Part shown: positions 1 to 11,000 of the stretch, in pieces
How the letters are laid out: every line of letters starts with the position of its first letter
Numbering within the stretch: the stretch's first letter is position 1
Source of the DNA: Maylandia zebra
Lineage: Eukaryota > Chordata > Actinopteri > Cichliformes > Cichlidae
Length of the DNA: 64,000 bases
Assembly (NCBI RefSeq): GCF_041146795.1
Contig: NC_135174.1
Coordinates: 20,392,878-20,456,877 of the forward strand
Direction: 5' to 3'
Notes under the pieces: generated by a model
Database searches by the model: none
Told to the model about the DNA's origin: nothing
The model's input: the letters and a program-made list of their open reading frames with translations, nothing else
Position numbers and translations under genes: made by a program

Positions 1-176
1 AAGGGAACCATCGCTACTTCAAGCACCAGCAGGCCAAAATGGTGCATTTCATGGAAAGAACAAGACCCTTGGGGCTAAGGCTGGGTGTCACACAAAGGGC
101 TGAGAGCTCACCTAACGGTGTCTACCCTGATCTCCCTCTCACTTTCAGTGTCGCAGAAGCCATGTGAATGACATCA
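1..176 (+). other. Open frame at the left edge, possible last exon of an unrecognised gene
   Basis: From base 3 to a TGA at 174-176 the plus strand is open for 57 codons and the codons look gene-like at first (many C/G third positions; the peptide includes HRYFKHQQAKMVHFMER). An AATAAA lies at about 435-440, as expected if this is a terminal exon with a 250-base 3' UTR. I do not recognise the protein, and its upstream part is outside the window. A TTTCAG at about 144-149 could instead be an acceptor, giving a much shorter exon. A conserved non-coding element is an equally good explanation. Confidence 0.2.
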
Positions 177-439
177 CTCCTCACATTTCAACAAGACAAA
201 CTCATTCTTCTTATTTACCGTCTGCTACTAGTCATAAATCCTATGTCTGGTTCACTGTTCACCTTTTAACCTCTTATACTCAACAAGACAACTCATTCTC
301 TGAAAACTTCTCCATGCAAATTGCTGATAGACATCTCCAGTGGTTTCCTTATCTCCCATCTGCAGGGATCTCCACGGTACAGATTCAGAGCTAGTTCTTT
401 TAAAGACCGTTCAGGCATCCTAAATCACTTCTGCTAATA

Positions 440-1220
440 AAACCAACATGAATCAATGATGTTTAATTGTGACTACAGAATTATTTCTGTATAAATGTAT
501 TTACTGGTCATTAAGGTCTGACAGGTATGACAAATCCGAGGAACTGTGTAATTGGGTAGGGACATGTCACCACCTGCATGTATTGCCATTCACAAAGTTC
601 AGATTCTTCCCCTGATAAAGTCAAAGAATCCCAGCGGTGTATCAGTCAGCAGAGGCTGTTACCTGGAGCCATGGTGCAGTGTTTCAGGTGAACTCTGAGT
701 GAGCGTAAAGCCACACCAGCTTCAGACGACGGGCTCTTTGTTCCACTTCGTGTCTCACTAGACACGGACAGAGGGGGGGGGGGACACTGAGTAACACACC
801 TTTGGTGCACCAAACCTCTTTGTCGATGGGCCAAATGTCATGGAAATGGACCAAAAATGGTTTGCAAGGCAATTAGGTAAGCACTGTGTGGTTTGGCTCA
901 GAAGGTGAATATATTAACAATCTGTTGAGTGAGTGACTACCAGCGGTAATTTGATTCAACTCAAGTCATGATCTTGATGATCTGACTCAATGATTTTCCA
1001 TTAAGACACAAAACAGAATCTGATTAACAATCAGCCAAAAGTGTCGTCCCCCCCCCATAGAAGCGGCTAAATTAAATAAGCCAGCTTTATTCTAATTTAA
1101 TACATAATAGATTTTGTTTTTACCTGCTAATTTTTTGAGGTTACAAGATATTAAAAAAAAGAAAAAAGAAAAGAAATGTAAACAGCATCCCATATTCTGA
1201 GTCCAATCTCTATCTCTACA
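440..1220. other. Intergenic stretch, nothing recognised
   Basis: AT-rich sequence with a G run near 770-783, a C run near 1050 and an A-rich tract near 1150-1175. The overlapping minus-strand open frames at 646-872 have no splice context or recognisable motif. Confidence 0.4.
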
Positions 1221-1223
1221 ATA

Positions 1224-2405
1224 CATTCACCCACTGAGTTAAATTCACCTGTTAAACTGCTTATTAATGCAAACAGCTAATCAGCCAGTCACACTACAGC
1301 AATGCATTTAAGCGTGTAGACATGGTCAAGATGACCTGCAAATGGTCAAAACGGGCATCAGGAATGGCTGTGTTGATACCAGACATCAGGGGAGAATGGC
1401 CAGACTGCCATATAACCACTTGTTACAATCAAAGCACATAGAAGAACATCTCTGATGACACAACATTTAAAACCTCAAAGCTAATGGGTAAGAGTAGCAG
1501 AAGACCACAACCTGGTGTCACTCCTATCAGTTAAGGACAGGAAACTGAGGCTACCGTTTGCACAGGCTCACCAAAACTGGGCAGTAGAAGATTGGAAAAA
1601 TGTTAGTGATGAATGAGTGAACGAAGACGTCAAGAAACGATGGGAAGTGGCAATCACGGACAAGATGCGAGAGTCGAGGCTCCGATGGTACGGCCACGTA
1701 GTCCCTAGCGATGAGAACTCCATCGCTAAAACAGCCCAACGATTAGACCGGTAACAGGCCAAGAGGAAGACCAAAAAAAAAGCTCTGGATGGACCGAATC
1801 AAAAATGATATGAAGGCTGCGAATGTCACACCAGAAGACGCTCTGGATAGGAAGAAGTGGAGGAAGGCGTGCAAAACACCAGATCCTTCATGAGCGGGAC
1901 ATGAACCGCTAGGAAAGAGAGCTTTGAATAGAGGGCTAGAATTTGGCAAAATGAAAGCATTAGTCCATCTACAATTCAGGCTGACAGTGGCAGTATAATG
2001 GGTTGGGGGATATTCTTTTGAGAATACCTTTTTGAGCCCATAGTATCAACTGAGCATCATTTAAATGGCACATCTTACTCGAGTACTGTTGCTGACCCAT
2101 CTTCTGATGGTTACTTCTTCCATAATGATGATGCACCATGTCACAAACCTCTCCCAAACTAGTTTCTTGAACATTACAGTGAGTTCACTGAAGGGCCTGC
2201 ACAGTCACCAGACCTTTGTCCAATAGAGCACCTTTGGGATATGGTGGAACAGAAGATTTGCATCATAGTTGTGCAAGCAGAAAAATCTGCAGCTACTGTG
2301 TGCTGCTATCATTTCAATATGGATCAAAACATCTGAGGAATGTTTCCAGCACCTTGTTGAATCTATACCATGAAACGTATCAGAGCAAATCAGAGAGCTA
2401 GAGAC
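1224..2405 (+). mobile_element. Degenerate Tc1-like DNA transposon, interrupted by a LINE fragment
   Basis: The sequence follows a widespread fish Tc1-like family from the terminal region (about 1224, the TTCACC...CTGTTAAACTGCTT stretch) to the transposase end near 2400 (GAGCACCTTTGGGATATGGTGGAAC, and ATGTTTCCAGCACCTTGTTGAATC). Many indels and stops make it inactive. The middle is replaced by about 310 bases of LINE sequence between roughly 1620 and 1935, after which the Tc1 homology resumes (ATTTGGCAAAATGAAAGC). Other copies of the family lie near 22.6, 25.6 and 28.2 kb. Assignment is from remembered family sequence, not from a search. Confidence 0.75.
1620..1935 (+). mobile_element. 5'-truncated non-LTR retrotransposon (LINE) fragment, C-terminal end of the ORF
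   Basis: Conceptual translation from about 1659 gives MRESRLRWYGHV followed, after frame shifts, by KKKLWMDRIKNDM-like text and EDALDRKKWRKACKTPDP. This is the typical tail that follows the reverse transcriptase in several LINE clades. The frame is broken, so it is a fossil. It splits the surrounding Tc1 copy and is therefore the younger insertion. The clade cannot be decided from this tail alone. Confidence 0.65.
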
Positions 2406-2409
2406 ATAA

Positions 2410-5400
2410 AGTGAATATCAATTCATTTAAACATTTAAATTCTGTATTTTGTTGTTTTTTTTCCTTTCATTTATATGAATCTTGGAATGGCTGTACTGTG
2501 ATACCAATGTTATCTTGGGTAACGTACTGAATCATATCACGAGTTTCTATTTGACTCCCAACCCTATCCATTAAGATAGAGGTGGTGACATTACTGTCCA
2601 TGTTAATCACTGTGCTCGTCTGAGGCCACAAAAAGAAATAAATAAATTATATATATTTTTAAAAAATGCCCGGTTAAGTTCCGATTAGATATGACTCCCC
2701 TTCCAACCTGCCTCAGCTAACAGGAAGCCATTAGGGCTGGGCAATAACCATTTGCATGCAGTCACCCAGCTCTGACTGTATTTCCATCCACATAAGTGCA
2801 TTTTCTGCGAGAGGTTAAAATATGAATCCCCCTCCTTTTTCTCCTCAATAGGTCTGGTTGTCTGGCTGACTTGAGAGGGCACAATCTATGACTGATTTAA
2901 TTTGCTCTTTACGAACATCTCTAACAGCATTACCCCCAGAGCATACACTGACTGCCCCCATCTGACTCCATTAACTCCCAAATCAGGTTTAAAGACCATA
3001 TTGATGCCGTCCGTTATTAAGGGTGATTATCAAAACAACAGACAATGGGCCAAAGTGTCTGTTAACTAGTTTATCCATAATTTCACATAACTGTAACAGA
3101 TGGCAGGGCTGTCAATTATATACTGTATCTGCAGTGCACAGCAGTCACACACTGTCTGGATATGCAGCATATTAGCATTTACATTAAAAGAATGAGAGTC
3201 TGCTCACAAATGGTCAAAGAAAGCCTGAGAACAAAAATAAACTAAATATAAAATACAAATGTATCTATTTGAAAACAAAGGTGAGAACTTGGATCCATCT
3301 GGCTTTCAGGTAGAGGCTTGCTGTAATTTAAAAAAAGAAACGTGACAAAAAAATTTTTTTTAATAATTTAAAAAAATTACAGTTTTTGCCGTTTAAGCCA
3401 CTTCAGCACCTTTATTCTCCTCAATTAACGAGAATGGCTTTCGAAGCTGTAATTAAGTGCCTCTGCTCCACTCGGCCTCTTCATTATTCATGAATCCCTA
3501 TTGATCATATCTTAGCACCTATGCTGCGGGGATCACTCTAATATCCTGAATCCATAAAACAAATAACTGAGCCTACAGAGATAAAAATGAACATGTTGGC
3601 CAATGACCGCAGAAAAGTTTCTTTTAAATACTAAAACCAGCATTTAATGCCAAATTAGATAATGTCACAGAACTGGGGGAAAAAAAGATATCTATGAAGC
3701 TTACATGGTCTTATTAAATGTGCTATGACAAAGGATTGTGCAACAATTCAATAATGGTTTCACAGGTGATCACAGAATCATATAGTAAGGGACATAGCTA
3801 ATGATTTTCATTTCAAAATACTTTATTTTTGTTGTTGTTTAATTGTAAAACTGCACAAAAAAGGGAAAAAAATTCGTTCTAATTCTTTATTTATCTTGCA
3901 AAAGAATCAAAGACAGAGTTTTGATCTTCTAATTTTTTAAAATGTACCTATGCAATATTTATTATGCTTTCAATTCAACATTTGAATGTTGAAAATGTTC
4001 AAGTGAATATTTTACATAGCTGAACATTCGGATATTTGAACTGAGTGAAGAATCGCCCTGAAATACAGTTCACTGCATGGAACTTCATATTAATGGTGCT
4101 AACATATTTAAAAAGAAAATCCTGTTACTGCAACCATATTACAAAACCCTATTAATGCACGCGCTGTATTTTCTAGACAAAGTATACAAATTAACAATAT
4201 TCTATATATATGCATGCAGTAGAGCAGATATTATTACCCACAGTGCCCTGCAAACCCGGGCTCATTCCACATTCACGGAAATTATTTGCTAATGAATAAT
4301 AATGGCTTGGAGCTTAATCTTAAACATGTATTCAAATTTAGTGAAACTCAAACTCCACCTGTGTTAAGTAGGAATGTGTAAAACATGAACTCTAACGTTT
4401 CATGTTTAACTAAATTAACAAAAGAGCACTTGAAGAGCCCTCTAAAATGACTGGAACTGCATGCTGGGTGATGAATTTGGAGGAAACACATTGAGTCATC
4501 TTCAAATTGACAGATGCAGAATCTCTCCACGGGACTCTTCACTGCGGTTCAGTGCTCGAGTGAAAAAATAGATTTTTTTTTCTTTTTTTTTACTAAGTTT
4601 AATCACATGCTATTACAAGGCAGCTTTTATCATTGCCTTCCACTGTATAAGTGCCGGTGTCTTCACTAGTTCATTACAGACACTTGTGATTCTGCAGCAC
4701 TCTTCTCATGCGTAATTGCATGGTTATTTTTCCTCCGTAGCTTCCTACACGCTCTTTGGCGCGAATTATTTCCAATTCCAGTTTCCTTTCGAGAGCGATC
4801 CTCCAATTACAGAAATCTGAACATCATGGTAGTGTCCACATAATTTTCATCTCTGCTGGGGAAATGCAATGCAACCAATAGATCTTTCTTTCTAGAAAAA
4901 AAATCAATCTAAAAACTTTTCTTTGAAAACTTTTCCACAATGGAGATATCATCCTACGCACTGCGTCCCTACAGGCTTGTTGGGTACGCAATGAAATAAG
5001 TGAGCTATGAATCTGAAATTAGCGCCTAAATTGTAGTCTCAGTGACACAACTTTAAAGTGTGCTTTGTTTAATTTTGCATAACTGAAAAAAAAACTACAG
5101 TTGTCTTCTTTCTTTTTTTTTTCTTTTAGTGAAACAGATCCTTTGATAAGTGGAGTTATAGCCATGCTCACACAGAACACATAGAATATGGTTTCTAATG
5201 ATTATCATAAATATTTGAAAGTAAGAGTAATGGGGAAGGCATATATTTACCTCAAAGGGGTGAATGCTGTTTTTTTCACTACAGTAAAAGAAACCCCAAA
5301 AGACACAGTGGCTGACAATATTATCTATTTAGACAGCAGAATTTGCAGGCTTTGTAAATGGCCTGCTCCTGGCCTTTTGTGTGCCTCCATTCATTATCAC

Positions 5401-7670
5401 ACAAAGCAGTTGATGTCTACCCTCTCTGCCTTTTCTGTGCTAAGCACCAAGTGCACCAGCTGTCCATTACAGGCCCGTGACGCGTGCAGCCTGGGAGATG
5501 GCCAAATGGAGAGGAATGTCATGGTGGAGTTAAATTAACAAGCTACATTTGTGTGGAATCTGTAGCTCGTCAGGGAGACGAGATGTATCTCCGGCAACCG
5601 AGATCTGATTATTTGTACCATTCTCCGTTAGCCAAGATGTTGTCTGTGAATTTGCAGATTTTCACCTACCGGCTTTGCCTCTATTAATCAGCTAGGAGGG
5701 GCTGTGTAGTCAAGTTACGCTCAAAAGAACTTAATTGTTGCTTCACAGCTCTGCAATTAATAGATGCTCTGTATAGGCTGACTGCAAGTCAGAAACTTTT
5801 TTTTTTTTTTTTAAATCAGGGTCTTCTCTTGAATAAACTGCATTATATGAACTGGCCTTATTAGAAGAGGGGACAATATGAAGATGAATATCACAAGTAA
5901 CCTGCACTTTAAATTATGACATGAATAGATCTTCAGCTCTTTCTTTCTCCTTAACACACACAGACACACACACACACACCGTAATTACCCCTCAATCCAT
6001 ACAAATTGAATGAAGCCAGAACCGTGGTCTAAGAATATAGACCATAATTAATAAATTACAGCCACTCCACTCAATCATTCTCCACTTTGGTGCATGTAGA
6101 CATCCCATTCTCTGCAGAGTAATTGCCTGCGCTCACAGAATACACACCTACTGCCTCCATGGCAGCTTTCTGAATGCATCTGGTGCCACTTCATGCAACC
6201 TAACAGATGCCCGAGAGAAATCGTAGGTCATGTTGGAGATCTTCTAGCCTGTGTTTACAAGTTAAAAAAAAAAAAAAATCAAAAGCATGCATTATTTGTA
6301 GGCTCTGAAAATGGGGGTAGCTATCAGGTTTCTTTGCTGCCCCCCCAAACTTCCCCTGGCAGCTGCTGCACATGAGCAGAGAGCATTTTTTTCTCTCCTA
6401 AAGACAAAGTAGGTGACACAGTGAATTAAAAAGGCAAAACCTCCAAATATTAAAGTCGATTTCCCCCGGTGCGGACTGCATCAACACACCTAGAAACCGA
6501 TCAGAGAAATAAAACCAATTTCACAAAAGCATATTAACCATCTATTCTCCAATTTCCTTTTTTTTTGTTTTTAATATGAGGATGAGGTTTGCATCACTGT
6601 GCCTCCATTTGCAAATATCTCTTTGAAAATAATATATTTTCTTGTCATGTTTTGTGTCCCCCTGGGCAAGGAAAGAGCCCACTGGAGACTGTCTAATGAC
6701 TGCTGGGTCATGTATCAAATACACAGCAGCTGGAGGCGAGGGGGGAGAGTACATACAGTCTGGGGTGCTGGGTGGTGGTGGGGGCAAACTAATGCCTGAG
6801 CAGGCTTGCATGGACATCGCAGGCTGAGTGTCTGGGTGTTCGAGGGTGGGTGTGAATCTGTAATGGATGCTGAGCTGGGTCGCACTCGCTGGTCTTTAAA
6901 GAGGTAACATTTAGTTAACTGACAAGCAGAAAAGAGGCACCACTGCCAAGTGAAAATAATTAAAGGTTCGATCCTGCTTTTTGGAAGAAAAGAAAATGTA
7001 ACGAAATGACATTTTTTGTGTGTGAATCTAACGTTCTATCATCATTGCAATTTAACTTCTATATAAACCACCTTTTTCGGTCATTGCTCTAGTGACTGCT
7101 AAGATTTGCCAATCGCATCCCGAGAGGCAACATTTACCGAGTCTGAATGAAATCTGCTTATTAACCCAAAACATAAAATCAATTTTAATCAGCTCAAATT
7201 ACTGTGATGCAAACAAAATACCTGCCCTAACGCTTCAATAACACCCAGGGTGTCCATTAAAATGATCTGAGAGAGAAAGAGTGTAGGTGGTCGAACTGGT
7301 TTAAAAAAAAAAAAAAAGAACCAAATTTACATTTTGTGAAAAAAGCATTTGTTTGGAAAATTGGTCAGTACAATTTAAATTAATTTATATCTAAATGCTG
7401 AACACTGTACTCAGTTAGACCGCTCTCTGTGGTGTGGTGAAAAAAAACAAAAAAAAAAAACGGTTCACTTTCTTATCTTAATTGCTAAACTGTATCACTT
7501 CATCTGTGTTTATACAGTAATTTTCTCATACTTCTAAACAGAAATTATCCTAATTGCATTCAAATAACTGTGAAATTGGTGTCATGTTTTGGGGGTCTTC
7601 AGCACAAATCAAACCTGTGTTTTTCCAGTTACCAGAACAACAGAGGATAATTGATGGAGGCAGTCATAAA
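2410..7670. other. Long non-coding interval with blocks resembling conserved non-coding DNA
   Basis: No exon with good splice signals was found on either strand. Complex, repeat-free blocks rich in ATTA/AATTA homeodomain-type cores lie at about 3385-3560, 5320-5710, 6570-6740 and 7080-7270. They are separated by low-complexity AT tracts (3330-3380, 5800-5815, 6265-6280, 7300-7320, 7440-7460). The open frames at 5188-5538 (116 codons) and 6542-6817 fall in such blocks or in low-complexity sequence and show no motif. Missing 3' exons of the NERD-domain gene may be here, but I could not identify them. Confidence 0.3.
5953..5979. repeat. (CA)n microsatellite
   Basis: Dinucleotide CA repeat of about 27 bases with one interrupting G, in non-coding sequence. 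Confidence 0.9.
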
Positions 7671-7676
7671 GTGCTA

Positions 7677-7690
7677 CTGCCACCTGCTGG
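7677..7690 (-). promoter_or_regulatory. Consensus CTCF-type core motif
   Basis: On the minus strand the 14 bases read CCAGCAGGTGGCAG, matching every position of the vertebrate CTCF core CCASYAGRKGGCRS. It lies about 110 bases 3' of the last exon found for the NERD-domain gene. A single motif does not prove occupancy. Confidence 0.5.
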
Positions 7691-7803
7691 TTCATGATGA
7701 GCGTGATGCTTCACATTATCATTTGGACAAAGCATTCGATCCCAAGTTACAAATGGCGTTTATGTTTGTGACTGGTTCATCAGAACCACAGTAGTGGACT
7801 GAC

Positions 7804-8024
7804 CTGAGGAACGTGTCCCAGCAGGGCCCAAAGCGAGTCAGCAGAAAGGGTCTTGACACTGGAAAACTCGAGGGTGTCCGTCTCCTGGCGGTTGAGAGCG
7901 ATATACGGGCAGCTCTGGAAGTCTCCTTTTAGCTGCTCGCCACAGTGCAGCCGCACCAAATCCCACGTTCCCACCCTCCTCAGGACGTCTCGCACTGATT
8001 CCATCTGCCTGTACGACAGATGAC
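7804..8024 (-). CDS. NERD-domain gene, exon 5 (last found)
   Basis: Acceptor GACCTGCAG, donor GTCAGT, 221 bases, ending in phase 0 after GHVPQ. It encodes MESVRDVLRRVGTWDLVRL and a polar segment. The next exon was not located to the left. Confidence 0.7.
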
Positions 8025-11000
8025 CTGCAGGTCAAGAAAAACACAAGTTTAACTGGCTTTTTATGAGCCTTTGCCAATTTAGTCATAATTATTGCTAAAT
8101 TTAAGTCAGAAGTTTACAAAACCCCATGAATGTCATGGTAATTTGGGTCGTAAATGATTTCTTTGAACTGTTCTGTTTACAGGTTGGAATAATTGCACAG
8201 CATAGATCTTCATAAAACAAGGGGTTCACAATTGTGAATTGATTTTGGATTGCCTCTAATCCACACACGGTCAAAAGTATAAATAAAGGCTAAAATCTAT
8301 ACATACATTTACTTCAACATTTTAATAAGTAGTGCTAAAAATTATACGATGTCTTTTAACTTGACAAGGCCAAGGCCAACTAAGTTTCTCTTTCTCATAA
8401 AAAGGATATGTTTGACAGCTCTCGTTGGATTGATCAACACGTAGAACAATGGAGAAGGAACTCAGTGAAGATCTAAGGAGCACTATAAAGTTACAGAAGT
8501 TGAGATGGTCTCTTGGAGGGATTGGTAAACTGCAGATTCCAAGACCATCAGCTCAAACAACTGTATGAAAGTACAAGTTATTCAAATGTATGACATCTTT
8601 GCCAAATGAGAAGAAAATGGTTACCATGCTCAGGACCAACTCAGGAACCACCAAGCCTGCCATGAATTAGAAATTGCTAGAATGCTAGCATCACTATCCT
8701 GTTGGTGGTAGCATCACTCTCTAGGGCTGTTTTGCTGCCAGCGGTAGTCGTGTATTGCACAAAGTGGATGATAGGGCTGTTCGATATAACGATATATATC
8801 GGATGACGATATAAAAACGTCTATCTTTAATTTTACGCTATCATTTGTTTCGTGGCGTCTCAAAATAAACTGTTTACGGCAATATTTTTTCTCCGTTTTG
8901 ATGGTCACTGTAGTGGCTATATTAATTTCTTAAAGTTCTCTCTTTCTCTTATATTTAATATAACCACACTAAGGACAGATTGCGTGTCTGCTTGTTTATG
9001 TTCCACATAAACCTTTCACAATAAAGCTCAAGATCCTGTTGAGACTTTTCAAAATAAACTGAATCACGTGAAAGAGCAGATTATTTAGGGATGAGAAGCA
9101 AAAAAGAGCCGCCAGGTGCTAAAAAATAAACCTTAGACTCAAACGTAAGAACAGGCTTTTCCCCGCAGCGCGCCGTGTAATAAATACTCACAAAGAAAAC
9201 GGCGGCCGTTACAACTTATGTCCAAAAATGTATCGTTTCATGCATCGGTTAAAACACTCGACTCCAGGTACCTGACGGGCAGCTGGAAACACTTCCCGCA
9301 AGTCGAGCTGCCCGAGATTCACAGAATTTACAGAAAATGTTTTTGTGATTTATATCGTTATCGGGACGATAGAATTTAAACATATATCCAGGCAGAATTA
9401 TGCAAGACACTTGTTGATGGCAATCAAAGGTGTGGAACTTACTAAGGAACAGTTAACCAAATATTAGTGGGGGTATATGTTTATATTAGGCCTGTATTGA
9501 TACTTTGGCCATGTATGGATTAGAGAAAATCCTAAATAAATTAAAAATTGATAAATGTATGCTGTACAAATTACCAAGACATTCATGCCCATGATGAGTG
9601 TCTGTAAATTTTTGATTGATTCCACCAGAACTTTAGGCAGCAGTGGATATTTTCACAAGTTTTAGGACATAATAACAGACATATATCGTGTTATTATAGA
9701 TCAGTTCTTTTTGCAATGTGTTGGAACACTGAGCGAAGTGTTAATGCATATTCACCAGAGATCCAGGAAGGCGTCACCGCATCTGATATCCAGGCAATAT
9801 AGCCCTCCTTGAAAGATTTGAGGAAGTCCTCTATTTGGCTGTGGGAGACCAGCTCCCTCTTCTTCCTCAGCTCCTTATCCAGTTCACAATCTGGTGAGAG
9901 GAAGATGATTCTGGGGAAGAAGAGACTTTGGCGCACAGACACTCCACTCCTCTTCAAATGACTGCATAAGTTTGCTGTTTTAGTCTAAGAGACAGACATT
10001 AGGTAGATACTTATTATTTCATTTTCTTTATTAGTATCTAAGTAATAAAAACCTTTTCAGACGCCTGGATCGTTTTGGTTAAAAAGATGATTTGTTTCAT
10101 CCAACACTGATATCCACTTTGCATAAAACACCTGGAGAAAAGTAGCAAAATGTTCAGCAGTTATCGAATTTAAAGGCCAGCCGATTAACTTATTAAATGT
10201 TCCAGTATTTACGTGAACAATGCTGAGACTCATCAAGTTTAGCATGCGCTCACATTCACAGGATGTCTCAACATTCCTCCTGCAATGACCTGAATCACAC
10301 ACTGTACTTTTAAATTTCAAAGAGGGCCCATTTAGAGAAATTATGTAACCTCAAATTTGTCGTGTTTTGTGTAGATTAATGAAGTTAATAGATCCAATTC
10401 ACGCAGAACACGTTTCAATATTGCAGTGTGTGTTTGCCATTGAACTGTTCTGTCAAGCTTCAAGTCCAATTTGAGCATCTATAGAAATGGAAATGAATGA
10501 CTCCTAACAGACCCAGCCACATAAGGTGACAGCTGTGTTTAGGCACCTGCCTGCTTTCATTCCCACCCCCCACCCCCACCCTCCTCAAACCGTGAATACA
10601 ATTATGGCCTTTCAAATGAAGAGTGCCCACTTAGGAAGTTTAGGAAGCACTTCTGTATTTAAAATTTCCATATAAATTGTTATAGTGACTCAGAATCTCT
10701 TAACCCGACCACAGTTTGGATGAAAACAGTGTATTGGACAATTGGTTGGACCTTGGACTCAAGTGTGCCAGACAGTTTGACATTTAGGTTTTCATGGAGC
10801 CATTGCAACATTTCAGATAAAACTTGTCTTTTTTAAAAAAATTTTTACCATGATAGCTTTGAGTGGATCTTCAATCTGCTCAATGCACGTATTGGTAAAG
10901 TTCTGGTCCTCTTCTTTCACTTGCACATGCCAGTTTTGGTTGTGAGCAGACACTGTGCCTCTCCAGGGTTTAACATCTATGCAGAAGATCCCATGACCTT

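Noticed and set aside
5188..5538. 116-codon plus-strand open frame
   Set aside because: No splice context, no recognisable motif, and composition typical of non-coding sequence; more likely part of a conserved non-coding block.
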